Assembly: GCA_937138345.1 (NCBI GenBank)
Contig: CAKZOW010000019.1
Location: 1-40,776 of the forward strand
DNA: 40,776 nt
DNA from: an uncultured archaeon
GTDB taxonomy: Archaea; Nanobdellota; Nanobdellia; Woesearchaeales; UBA583
Direction of reading: 5' to 3'
The notes under the pieces are model-generated. The model did not search any database. It saw only the letters and a list, made by a program, of their open reading frames with translations, and was not told the DNA's origin. Every line of letters begins with the position of its first letter. Position 1 is the stretch's first letter. Below are positions 15,324 through 23,254 of this stretch, one piece after another. Made by a program: the position numbers and the translations under genes.

Positions 15324-15373
15324 ACAGCGCACCTTTTCTTTAGCAGTCGCTATACATAGCTCCTTAAGAAAAG
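15324..15373 (-). repeat. Palindromic element after infB (CTTTTCTT family)
   Basis: Outer arms CTTTTCTT (15333-15340) and AAGAAAAG (15366-15373) enclose the small hairpin GCTAT / ATAGC (15349-15360, loop AC). On the minus strand the element reads TTCTTTTGGTGCATG before the arm, and the other arm reads GCTAAAGAAAAG; both match the corresponding parts of element II after thioredoxin. It lies exactly between the infB 3' region and its duplicate. Confidence 0.75.
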
Positions 15374-15401
15374 CATGCACCAAAAGAATACGCTTCGCGT
15401 T

Positions 15402-17186
15402 TTATAATCCCCATAAGGTATCTTCTTTACGCATAATCTCTGCTATTTCTTTTAAGGTAGAGATCTCATCTTTGGAGAGAAGGTCTGTGTTTTTTTTGAG
15501 TTTTCTAAAGTTTTCTTCACCCATAAAGGAATAGAGTACTGAGTCTTCTTGAGCATGTCTACCAATTACTAAGTCATCAATTGATACTGCTGCTTGTTCT
15601 CCTAGAGTTAGTTCTTTTAGAGTTTCGTCCCTATCCTTGATTGTTTTAATTGAACCTACTTTTTTACCAAAATCTGTCATTAAAGATACATTTGGAAGTG
15701 CTTTTCCTCCTTGTGTTTCAACTCCAACTACTGCTGGACCTGATGCTCTGAAAATACAATTAGGTAAAATTTTAATTTTAAATGGCATAGTGAGCTCAGC
15801 CAAACGTGCTCTTTCAATTTCTTTTTCTTTATTTTCAATCCACTCTTGTGCATCTTCAATTAATTTATAGATAATATCATTTGAAATTACTTCAACACCA
15901 TATTCATCTGCCATTGCTTTCATTTCATCGTCAAGTTGTTGTGAGAAATTTAAAATTAAAGCATTTTTTGGATTTTTCTTTAAATCCGCTCCTGCATCAA
16001 TAATATCAATTTTAGTAACTTTTCCAATTACTGCTTTTCTTAGAGGTATTTCATGTTCTTCTAAGATGTGGGCTAAAGCTTCTAATGAACCTAGAGTATC
16101 TGCTTTTACTAGAATTCCTTCTTTATTTGAAATAATATTGATGTCTGCTTGTTCTGCTTCAAGCTCTGCCCTAAGTTGAGCTACAAATTCAGGCTTTGCG
16201 TTTTTTCTATAGGTAATAATTGGCATTCCTGCTTTAATATCTTTGAACTCAGGACATGCAAGTTTCATACCAGATGCTGCTTTTTCTTCTTTAATTGTTT
16301 TAAATTTAGTTGATGAATCCCTAATTTCTTTCATCTCATTTGGTTTTAAAATACTCTTTAATTTTGATTCTTGAACACCATCTACATCTAAAGCTAGTAC
16401 TTGATCCCCTGCTTTTACTATACCATCATATAAAATTACATCAATTGTTTTTCCAAGACCCGGATAATCTTTTACTTCTAAAATTACTCCTTTTGAGATG
16501 TCTTCATTTTCAATTGTTAATTTTTTCTCCATATATTTTTGAGTTAAACCAACTAATGTTGAGAGTAATTCTTTAATTCCTTCTCCTGTTTTAGCTGAAA
16601 CAGGAACAACAGCGATTTTTTTTGTAAAGTCATCAACACGATCATATCTATCTGCTTCATAACCAAATTCATTAATTTTACCTACGATTTCATATACTTT
16701 TTCTTCTAAGATATAATTAATGTCTTGTCTTTGTTTTTCAATTGATTGAAGAAGTTTTTCTTTTGGATGAGATTGCCAACCAGGCATATTATCTACTTTA
16801 TTTGCTGCTACAATAAATGGTGTTTTCATTGATTTTAAAATTTCAATAGCCTCAATTGTTTGTGGTTTAAAACCTTCATTAATGTCTACTACTAATACTC
16901 CAATATCTGAGATTGACCCACCTCTTTTTCTCAGTGAGGTAAATGCTTTGTGACCTGGAGTGTCAATAAATAAAAGCCCTGGTACTTTGATTGCTTCTTT
17001 TGGAATAAATCCTTCAACTGATTTTATTAAATCTTTTTTAGGTACTTCTGTTGCTCCAATATGTTGAGTAATACCTCCTGCTTCTTTTGCAATAATTGTT
17101 GAATTTCTAATATAGTCAAGAAAAGAAGTTTTTCCATGGTCTACATGTCCTAGTACTGAGATAATTGGTTGTCTTAAATATGCCAT
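15402..17186 (-). CDS. infB: Translation initiation factor aIF5B (IF-2 type)
   Basis: A GTPase that promotes initiator tRNA placement and subunit joining. The 594-residue length is typical for archaea. G-motifs are clear: GHVDHGKTS (13-21), the switch region GGITQHIGA, DTPGHKAF, and NKVD in IVAANKVDNMPG. The long DNMPGW insertion after NKVD is a known aIF5B trait. Domain II (KGVILEVKDYPGLG), domain III and the C-terminal barrel (GPAVVGVETQGGKA, VGSIKTIKDRDETL) follow. An AGGTGA Shine-Dalgarno sequence sits about 6 bases before the ATG, unusual in this window where most genes look leaderless. The 3' end is duplicated downstream. Confidence 0.97.
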   Translation of the reverse strand: MAYLRQPIISVLGHVDHGKTSFLDYIRNSTIIAKEAGGITQHIGATEVPKKDLIKSVEGFIPKEAIKVPGLLFIDTPGHKAFTSLRKRGGSISDIGVLVVDINEGFKPQTIEAIEILKSMKTPFIVAANKVDNMPGWQSHPKEKLLQSIEKQRQDINYILEEKVYEIVGKINEFGYEADRYDRVDDFTKKIAVVPVSAKTGEGIKELLSTLVGLTQKYMEKKLTIENEDISKGVILEVKDYPGLGKTIDVILYDGIVKAGDQVLALDVDGVQESKLKSILKPNEMKEIRDSSTKFKTIKEEKAASGMKLACPEFKDIKAGMPIITYRKNAKPEFVAQLRAELEAEQADINIISNKEGILVKADTLGSLEALAHILEEHEIPLRKAVIGKVTKIDIIDAGADLKKNPKNALILNFSQQLDDEMKAMADEYGVEVISNDIIYKLIEDAQEWIENKEKEIERARLAELTMPFKIKILPNCIFRASGPAVVGVETQGGKALPNVSLMTDFGKKVGSIKTIKDRDETLKELTLGEQAAVSIDDLVIGRHAQEDSVLYSFMGEENFRKLKKNTDLLSKDEISTLKEIAEIMRKEDTLWGL

Positions 17187-17274
17187 CGTATTTCACCTAA
17201 AATAAAGTAATTGTCTATTAAACTAGTAAAAACTAAATAAAGAGTATTTATAAATTATTTGGATATTTGTAAAA

Positions 17275-17916
17275 TTATTTTTGTAATTTGAGATAATCAA
17301 ACAAAAGAGTATGATTTTCAAATACCTTATGTGCGTGAGATAACTTCTCTTTTGTATTTGAAGTAATTACTGCTAATGTTTTTATACCTGCAGCATTACC
17401 ACTTGTAACTCCAGATGGTGCATCCTCTATAACAAAACATTCTTTTTTATCGAATCCCGATATCTTCCATGCTTTTAAATAGGGTTCAGGATTTGGTTTT
17501 GAATAATTAAAATCTTCTGCAGAAAGAATTGTATCAAAAATATTTGGGAAAAAACTTGAGCAATGATGAATTGCAAATTTTCTTTTCGTCGAAGTTACTA
17601 AAATTAACATTATTTTTTTTTGTTTTAGTTCTTTTAAGTCATCATATACATCATAAGGTTTAATCTCCCCCATATACTTTTGAAATAATTCTTGTTTTAG
17701 TTCATGAATACTTTTTTTCTTTTCTGAGGAAATTTCTTTATTGTTTTCTTTAGCAATAATTGAAATTGTGTCTTCAAATGAAACTCCTCCCAATTCCATT
17801 AATCTCTTTTCAGTTGTTTCCAACCCTTGTGATAATAATGATTGCTTCCAAGATTTTACATGTGCTCCCATAGAATTAACTAAAGTCCCATCCAAGTCAA
17901 AAAATAGGGCCTTCAT
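17275..17916 (-). CDS. HAD-family phosphatase, beta-phosphoglucomutase-like (first of pair)
   Basis: A 213-residue haloacid dehalogenase-superfamily hydrolase. Motif I is FFDLDGTLVNS (nucleophile Asp7, Asp9), motif II Thr/Ser in LVTSTKRKFA, motif III Lys in SKPNPEPYLKAW and motif IV VIEDAPSGVTSGNAAG. The helical cap between motifs I and II is of the beta-phosphoglucomutase/GS1 type, suggesting a small phosphosugar substrate that cannot be specified. It starts 4 bases after the stop of a related HAD gene, with GAGGA about 14 bases before the ATG inside the preceding gene's end, so the two are likely cotranslated from one mRNA. Confidence 0.9.
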   Translation of the reverse strand: MKALFFDLDGTLVNSMGAHVKSWKQSLLSQGLETTEKRLMELGGVSFEDTISIIAKENNKEISSEKKKSIHELKQELFQKYMGEIKPYDVYDDLKELKQKKIMLILVTSTKRKFAIHHCSSFFPNIFDTILSAEDFNYSKPNPEPYLKAWKISGFDKKECFVIEDAPSGVTSGNAAGIKTLAVITSNTKEKLSHAHKVFENHTLLFDYLKLQK

Positions 17917-17920
17917 TTTA

Positions 17921-18580
17921 TTAAATTAATTCCTCGTTTACAATCAACTGTGCTAATTGTTCAAATAATTCTTTATGATTTTCGGTGTAATAATGTGCTT
18001 TGTATAAATCTTCTTTTTGAAGAGTTGTTCCAATTGCTACTACATCAAAACCTCCCTTTAGTGCAGATTCAATACCCATTGGTGCATTTTCAATTACCAT
18101 ACATTCATTTGCTTCAAATCCTGAGAATTGTTGTGCTTTTAGAAAGGGTTCCGGGTGAGGTTTTCCAAGAGACACATCACATGCAGAAATCACATTATCA
18201 AAAATTCCTGGGAAAAATCTCTCAACACATTCAAGAACTCTTTCTCTTGGAGAACCCGATACAACAGATAAATGGAGTCCTTGTTCTTTAAGTGTTAAGA
18301 GTTGTTCAAAAATAGGATAAGATTCTATTACAAAATATTGTTTTTGGAGTTGTCTTTTTTGTTTTTGAAGTTGCATAATTTCTCCAAGGGATAATTCTAC
18401 CATATGTGTTGCTGCTAATTCTTGAACCATTAACTCCGATTTCATTCCTTCATAGAGCATAAGTTCTCTCATTGAAGCATAAATACCCACTTCCTCGAGT
18501 ACTTTTTTCCAAGCAGTAAAATTTCCTTCAATAGAGTCAACTAGTACACCGTCCATATCGAAAAATAGAGCCTTCTTCAT
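17921..18580 (-). CDS. HAD-family phosphatase, beta-phosphoglucomutase-like (second of pair)
   Basis: A 219-residue paralog of the neighbouring HAD gene. Motif I is FFDMDGVLVDS, motif II VSGSPRERV, motif III GKPHPEPFLKAQ. In motif IV the usual Glu-Asp reads Glu-Asn (VIENAPMGIES), so one of the Mg2+-coordinating acids is replaced, which may alter metal binding. The cap is again of the phosphoglucomutase type. Start choice is unusual: the ATG at 18580 overlaps the stop of a 23-codon frame that duplicates this gene's own first codons. The promoter (TTTATAAG near 18675) lies before that upstream frame, so translation of the gene may depend on re-initiation. Confidence 0.88.
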   Translation of the reverse strand: MKKALFFDMDGVLVDSIEGNFTAWKKVLEEVGIYASMRELMLYEGMKSELMVQELAATHMVELSLGEIMQLQKQKRQLQKQYFVIESYPIFEQLLTLKEQGLHLSVVSGSPRERVLECVERFFPGIFDNVISACDVSLGKPHPEPFLKAQQFSGFEANECMVIENAPMGIESALKGGFDVVAIGTTLQKEDLYKAHYYTENHKELFEQLAQLIVNEELI

Positions 18581-18648
18581 TCTTCAGAATCCCCCATTTT
18601 TGATCGCTTTTGTTCCAAATCCATATCGAAAAATAGAGCCTTTTTCAT
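18577..18648 (-). pseudogene. Duplicated 5' head of the HAD gene forming an upstream open frame
   Basis: An ATG at 18648 starts a 23-codon frame whose first ten residues, MKKALFFDMD, repeat the first ten of the downstream HAD gene. It matches that gene for 29 bases with one silent change (AAA for AAG). It then diverges into LEQKRSKMGDSEE and ends with TGA overlapping the real ATG. The ATG at 18648 is the one placed correctly relative to the TATA-like box near 18675. It is both a gene-head fossil and a candidate translated uORF. Confidence 0.85.
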
Positions 18649-18651
18649 ATT

Positions 18652-18663
18652 CTAAGCACTTAG
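18652..18663. promoter_or_regulatory. Palindrome at the HAD operon transcription start
   Basis: CTAAG / CTTAG with a 2-base centre lies between the TATA-like box (about 18675) and the upstream ATG (18648), where RNA polymerase would start. A repressor site here is possible; the short length makes chance also plausible. Confidence 0.3.
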
Positions 18664-18710
18664 TTGAATAGAGACTTATAAATTTTTATTTTATCTTTGA
18701 GGAGATAACA

Positions 18711-19532
18711 CTAAAGAGATAGTTTTTTTTGGAGCAAAGTCCCACAATTCCTACAGTACCTTGCATCTTTTTGATGTCGTTTTAGCCCACAAGATTTACA
18801 TGCTATTCTAAGTGTTTTTTTTTCTTCTGCAATATATCTATTCATAGCTGTGATATGTACTGGAATAATTACAATAAATGAAACAATTGATATCATAATT
18901 AATGCCCTTCCCAGTGATGTAACTGGAACAATATCCCCATATCCTACTGTTGTAACTGAGACTAAAATGAAATAAAAAGCATCCCAAAATGTAGATATAA
19001 GAGGATTTGCCATATATTCTACTTGGAAAACTAAGGCAGCTGATACAAACATCAGCATAAATACTGTGAAAAATATCCTAAATACGAAGAGTTTTTCTAA
19101 ACTAAAATCTAATTCTTTTTCTTGTTCCATGTATTGTTTTGAAACATTTAAAAATCTTAAAAACCTAAAGACTCTAAATAATCTAAACATCCTAATTGTT
19201 TGTGATGAAAATCCAAACCAGAATGGTATTACTGCTAAAATATCAATCCAAGAATACAGGGAAGTGAAGAACTTTTTTTTGGATCTTGCAATATAGAATC
19301 TCAAAAAAAGTTCTATTGAAAAAATAATTAATAAAACTGTATCTAAATATGAGAGAATTTCAATAACTTTTGGAAATTGCATAAGTGAAGTTTCAAGTAC
19401 ATAAATTAATGCAGAGATAAATATCAAAACCATTATCACTACATCAAAACGCAGAGATTTTTTTGTAATAGCATCTCCAAAGAATTCTTCTAAAGTTTCA
19501 TAGATTTCTGATCTTTGAAATGATTTTGCCAT
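18711..19532 (-). CDS. Voltage-gated-type potassium channel with C-terminal zinc ribbon
   Basis: A 273-residue ion channel of the six-transmembrane class. S1-S3 are visible at the start, then an Arg-repeat S4 (RMFRLFRVFRFLRFL), S5, the pore with filter TTVGYGD and S6. After S6 a short zinc-ribbon-like tail, CKSCGLKRHQKDARYCRNCG, has four Cys in two CxxC pairs, an uncommon addition that could be a ligand or assembly domain. A longer frame starts at 19574. I choose ATG 19532 (MAKSFQRSEIYE) because the TATA-like TATATAAAAA near 19553-19562 would give a leaderless transcript there. K+ selectivity is inferred from TVGYGD. Confidence 0.93.
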   Translation of the reverse strand: MAKSFQRSEIYETLEEFFGDAITKKSLRFDVVIMVLIFISALIYVLETSLMQFPKVIEILSYLDTVLLIIFSIELFLRFYIARSKKKFFTSLYSWIDILAVIPFWFGFSSQTIRMFRLFRVFRFLRFLNVSKQYMEQEKELDFSLEKLFVFRIFFTVFMLMFVSAALVFQVEYMANPLISTFWDAFYFILVSVTTVGYGDIVPVTSLGRALIMISIVSFIVIIPVHITAMNRYIAEEKKTLRIACKSCGLKRHQKDARYCRNCGTLLQKKLSL

Positions 19533-19633
19533 AATTAATGTGAAAAAAATGTTTTTATATATTATAGTTTTCACTAATAAAGAAAATTACATCACTTCCT
19601 AAAGTATATAAATTAGATTTCGATTATTTTTTT

Positions 19634-20098
19634 ATGGATAGTATTAATTCATATATTTACAAAGTATTTGATGAGAGTATTACAATTATCTCTAAATTGG
19701 GAAGTATGCAGCTCTATATTGTTTTAATTTTAGCAATGTACTTTTTAGGAGAAGTTGAATTTAGTTTATTGTTAACATATGGATTGCTAGGAATTACTTT
19801 AATTGCAATTCCAATTAGATTATTTTTATTTAAGGAAAGACCAAAAAGAGAAAAGTTTTCCAATATACTTGAAAAAATAAAAGCTTCAAGTTTTCCTTCA
19901 ATGCATTCAGCTAGATTTTCATTTATTATATTCTCTGCATTTACTTATGTCAAATCACAAGAATTTACTTTATTTTTAGTAAGTATATATGTAATTGTTT
20001 GTTATCAGAGGATTCACAAAAAAAGACATGATATTTATGATATTGTAGGAGGTCTAATTCTTTCTACATGCATAGCATTATTTTTATTTAATCTCTAA
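19634..20098 (+). CDS. PAP2-family membrane phosphatase
   Basis: A 154-residue integral membrane phosphatase of the PAP2/type 2 phosphatidic acid phosphatase superfamily with about five hydrophobic segments. The three signature motifs are present: KERPKRE, FPSMHSARF (Met in place of the common Gly in PSGH) and YQRIHKKRHDIYDIVGG (the Arg...His...Asp motif). The substrate is likely a lipid or polyprenyl phosphate at the membrane face. The protein is short but includes all catalytic residues. A TATA-like TATATAAAT near 19606-19614 fits the ATG. Confidence 0.87.
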   Translation: MDSINSYIYKVFDESITIISKLGSMQLYIVLILAMYFLGEVEFSLLLTYGLLGITLIAIPIRLFLFKERPKREKFSNILEKIKASSFPSMHSARFSFIIFSAFTYVKSQEFTLFLVSIYVIVCYQRIHKKRHDIYDIVGGLILSTCIALFLFNL

Positions 20099-20102
20099 GA
20101 GA

Positions 20103-23100
20103 TTATGAAATAAAAATATCTAATAATAATTCTTTTGATTTATCATAAATTAAAGTAAATAATGATGTGTCTTTGATATCTTCATTTTCTGCTCTAAATA
20201 ATACTTCTAATTTTGCTCTATCTCTTCCTTGTATTTGTGAACTTAAATCAAGTAACACAGGGGTTTCTCCTTGACCAATATCTCCATAAGTTATTTTTTC
20301 ACCATTTATGAAATAACTCAACGAAGCATCTGAATTTAAAGAAGCAAGAACGATAATTTCATCATCAAAGAAATAATAAGATTCACCAAATTGACTAACT
20401 CCTGATTCTAAAGTTACTTCAAATTCTAGAGGATTTTCTCCTGGACGAACAATTACTATTGGAGGTTCTTCAATAATTGTAGTAGAATCATCTTCATAAG
20501 TTAATTCTATTGAATATTCTTGATTTCCAATACCTGTTTCAAATTCACAAATAAAATTAACCCCATCAAATAAACAATCTCTTTTTGTTGGTATAGAAAC
20601 AGAAACTACTTTTTTGTTAGAAACAATTGATCCTGAAATGGATGTTTCTTTTTGAGTTGTATAAAAATCATTTCCATGTAAATAAATTTTTTCAAAAGAT
20701 GCTATATCTTCAAATGTTGAAATACTTAAGGGACTACTAGAATAAGTATTTCCTTGATTATCTTTTGTCTCAACAAGATACTCTCCTGGTTGTACACTTA
20801 AACATTTTCCACCTAAAAAGTAAGGAGTACATGAAGATGATGGAATTGAATTACCTTGAAGGTCATTAATGCTTGCTGAGATTACCTCTGAATGTGTACC
20901 ATCAATGTGAATTTCTAACATATTATCATTAACAATACTATATACCTGAGGTGCTAAGTAATCATTTATTTCATTAATTGATGTTTCATAAGATTCTTGT
21001 GAAAATTGATTTCTAGCTTTAAGTGATATTTTTTGAAGACCTGGACGTTGTTCTAAAGGAAGAGAAAATTGATCTTCTAAATATGTTCTTTTATAGTCAA
21101 CATTTTGATAAGAAATAATTTCTTCATATCCTACAAAACTTGATTGTACTAAACCTGAGAGAGAAATATTGTTTTTTTCTAAAGTAATTTGAGGTGTTGA
21201 AGTATCTAAGGATACTTTATCATTTAATCTAGGTGTTGCAATTGAATTACCCACAATGGAAGTTCCTGTAAAACTAATATCTTTTTCTTCAACATTAACA
21301 TAAGCTTCAAAATAATTATTTGATGTGAAAAATGATGGTAGAGCATTATTGATTGTAAAAGTATTCCAATCAAAGAGAGAATGATTTATTATTCCTGAAA
21401 CTTTCACATAAGTTTCTGGGAGATTAGAATTACCTCGAGAAATTTGAGTCATAGAATCAATGATAACTTGAACTTGATTTTCTTCTACAAGATACTCATA
21501 AGTTTTTTGATAATCCCTATTTTCTGAATCTATATAATGAAATGTAATTTGCCCTTGAGACTTAGGTAGATTGATATCATAGAGTTCTACTTTTTCTTTT
21601 GAAATAATTGAATATGATGTATGGTCTACTCCATCAACATAAATATGTTTAAATGCAATTGCACCATTTGTTTTAATGTTAATATCAATTTGATTATTTT
21701 TTGAGAATAATTGTTTACCATAAACTTTACTCTCTGAGCTTTGAGTTTCAATCATCAGATCTAACTGTGATTGACCACTAAATGAAATTGATTCCCCACC
21801 ACTATAAGTTTTACCAACTAAATCTTCTGCTGTAATTGTATATTCAATTGAATCTCCCTCGTATTGAGAGATATCAAATACTACATAGTTTCCAAACCTT
21901 TCTGAAGGCTGTTGTGATGATGTTCCATATTGTAGAGTAATTGATGAGTAATCTATTCCCACATCATCTTCAATAGAAAATAATAATGTAGATGCCTCTA
22001 CTTGTTTAACATGATTATGACTAATAATTCTTGGTGATTCTTCGTCTTTATATAGCGTAAATAGTTCATAGGAGTTATCTTCTCCAAAAAATTCTACAAT
22101 TACTTTTTTATTTTGAGATGAACCTGAAAATGAAAATGTGTTATCTCCTTGAGGATAAATCTCAGAAATATACTCTCCATCAACAAACACTGTAAAATCT
22201 TTTCTTATAGTTGTTTTTCCTGAAATTGTAAAACTGTTTTGGAATACTTTTTGAGTATTTAATTCTTGAAATGAAAATAAAGTATTATCATAAGTTACTT
22301 GATAAGAATCTAAAACTTCTCCTGTTGTAGATCTTGCTTCAATGATATTCTCACCCACATTTAATTCTATAAAGTGGCCAAATGAATTATCTACAATAGC
22401 TACTTTTTGTCCATTTAGATAAAACATTGTTCCTTGATTTGCAAGAGCAGTACCTGAGATAAAGAAGTTTCTCTCAAAAGTAATTTTATTGATTATTGAA
22501 TTTGCTTTTTCAATACTATTTTCATCAAAATCAAATGACTCTATTGAAGAGAGTGTATGTTGTGGCATTTCTGAAGAATAAACATATCTTCTCAGTGGAG
22601 CAGACTCTAAACCATTTGGAGAAACTGATACAAATTCAACAAAACTAGGTGAGTTTAAATTTAACTCAATTGTAAATAATAGATCATCACCTACTTGAGC
22701 TTCACCTAATAAATTTCCATTTACATCTCTTGCGACAATAGTATCACTTGAAAACTCAGCTCTACCTGAAATGGATGAAGTTGTAATTAATGAAGGAAGA
22801 ATTGGTTGCTTTGGAGCATATAAATTAACAAATACTGAAGATGAAGATGAAGCAATTTGTTCATTGTATTTATCATATCCTTGTGCAAATGCAATATATT
22901 CTCCTGAGTCTATAATTGGATTTTTTAATGAGTATGAGTTTTGTGACTCTTGAACTACACTATATTCTAATTGTGGAGTTTTAGTATTGTAGATAATAAC
23001 ATCACCATATTCTACATATGAGTCTTGTACTAAAGACACTTCCGTAGGTGTTGAATAGTAGATTTGACAGTTTTCTTCTTGTGAATCAAAAATACAAGAA

Positions 23101-23162
23101 GCATGAAGTGGTAAGAATAATGAGAGTAAAATACCAAAGACAATACATATTTTAGATAACAT
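20103..23162 (-). CDS. Large secreted beta-rich surface protein with Ig-like repeats
   Basis: About 1019 residues from ATG 23162. The N-terminus MLSKICIVFGILLSLFLPLHAS is a signal peptide with cleavage expected after HAS. The remainder is Ser/Thr/Asn/Glu-rich and beta-strand patterned, with repeated phrases such as FYLNGQKVAIVDNSFGHF and FTVFVDGEYISEIYPQGDN, typical of Ig-like or Big domains in adhesins and S-layer-associated proteins. Cys pairs occur near the mature N-terminus (CIFDSQEENC) and later (SSCTPYFLGGKC; RDCLFDGVNFIC), suggesting disulfides. No C-terminal membrane anchor is visible. A longer frame begins at 23210, but the TATA-like box at 23187-23193 favours 23162. Function: a cell-surface or host-contact protein, by inference. 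Confidence 0.8.
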   Translation of the reverse strand: MLSKICIVFGILLSLFLPLHASCIFDSQEENCQIYYSTPTEVSLVQDSYVEYGDVIIYNTKTPQLEYSVVQESQNSYSLKNPIIDSGEYIAFAQGYDKYNEQIASSSSSVFVNLYAPKQPILPSLITTSSISGRAEFSSDTIVARDVNGNLLGEAQVGDDLLFTIELNLNSPSFVEFVSVSPNGLESAPLRRYVYSSEMPQHTLSSIESFDFDENSIEKANSIINKITFERNFFISGTALANQGTMFYLNGQKVAIVDNSFGHFIELNVGENIIEARSTTGEVLDSYQVTYDNTLFSFQELNTQKVFQNSFTISGKTTIRKDFTVFVDGEYISEIYPQGDNTFSFSGSSQNKKVIVEFFGEDNSYELFTLYKDEESPRIISHNHVKQVEASTLLFSIEDDVGIDYSSITLQYGTSSQQPSERFGNYVVFDISQYEGDSIEYTITAEDLVGKTYSGGESISFSGQSQLDLMIETQSSESKVYGKQLFSKNNQIDINIKTNGAIAFKHIYVDGVDHTSYSIISKEKVELYDINLPKSQGQITFHYIDSENRDYQKTYEYLVEENQVQVIIDSMTQISRGNSNLPETYVKVSGIINHSLFDWNTFTINNALPSFFTSNNYFEAYVNVEEKDISFTGTSIVGNSIATPRLNDKVSLDTSTPQITLEKNNISLSGLVQSSFVGYEEIISYQNVDYKRTYLEDQFSLPLEQRPGLQKISLKARNQFSQESYETSINEINDYLAPQVYSIVNDNMLEIHIDGTHSEVISASINDLQGNSIPSSSCTPYFLGGKCLSVQPGEYLVETKDNQGNTYSSSPLSISTFEDIASFEKIYLHGNDFYTTQKETSISGSIVSNKKVVSVSIPTKRDCLFDGVNFICEFETGIGNQEYSIELTYEDDSTTIIEEPPIVIVRPGENPLEFEVTLESGVSQFGESYYFFDDEIIVLASLNSDASLSYFINGEKITYGDIGQGETPVLLDLSSQIQGRDRAKLEVLFRAENEDIKDTSLFTLIYDKSKELLLDIFIS

Positions 23163-23254
23163 AAGTGAAAATCGACATAAATCCTTATAAATTTTATCCA
23201 CCAAAAACAAGGGACTACGATATCGATAAATGGATAAGTCAAAGAAAAAGAAAA

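Noticed and set aside
15254-15439. Insertion sequence flanked by target duplications at infB
   Set aside because: The 46-bp spacer has no coding capacity and the 70-bp repeat is far longer than target duplications of known IS families. It was kept as an unexplained element instead.
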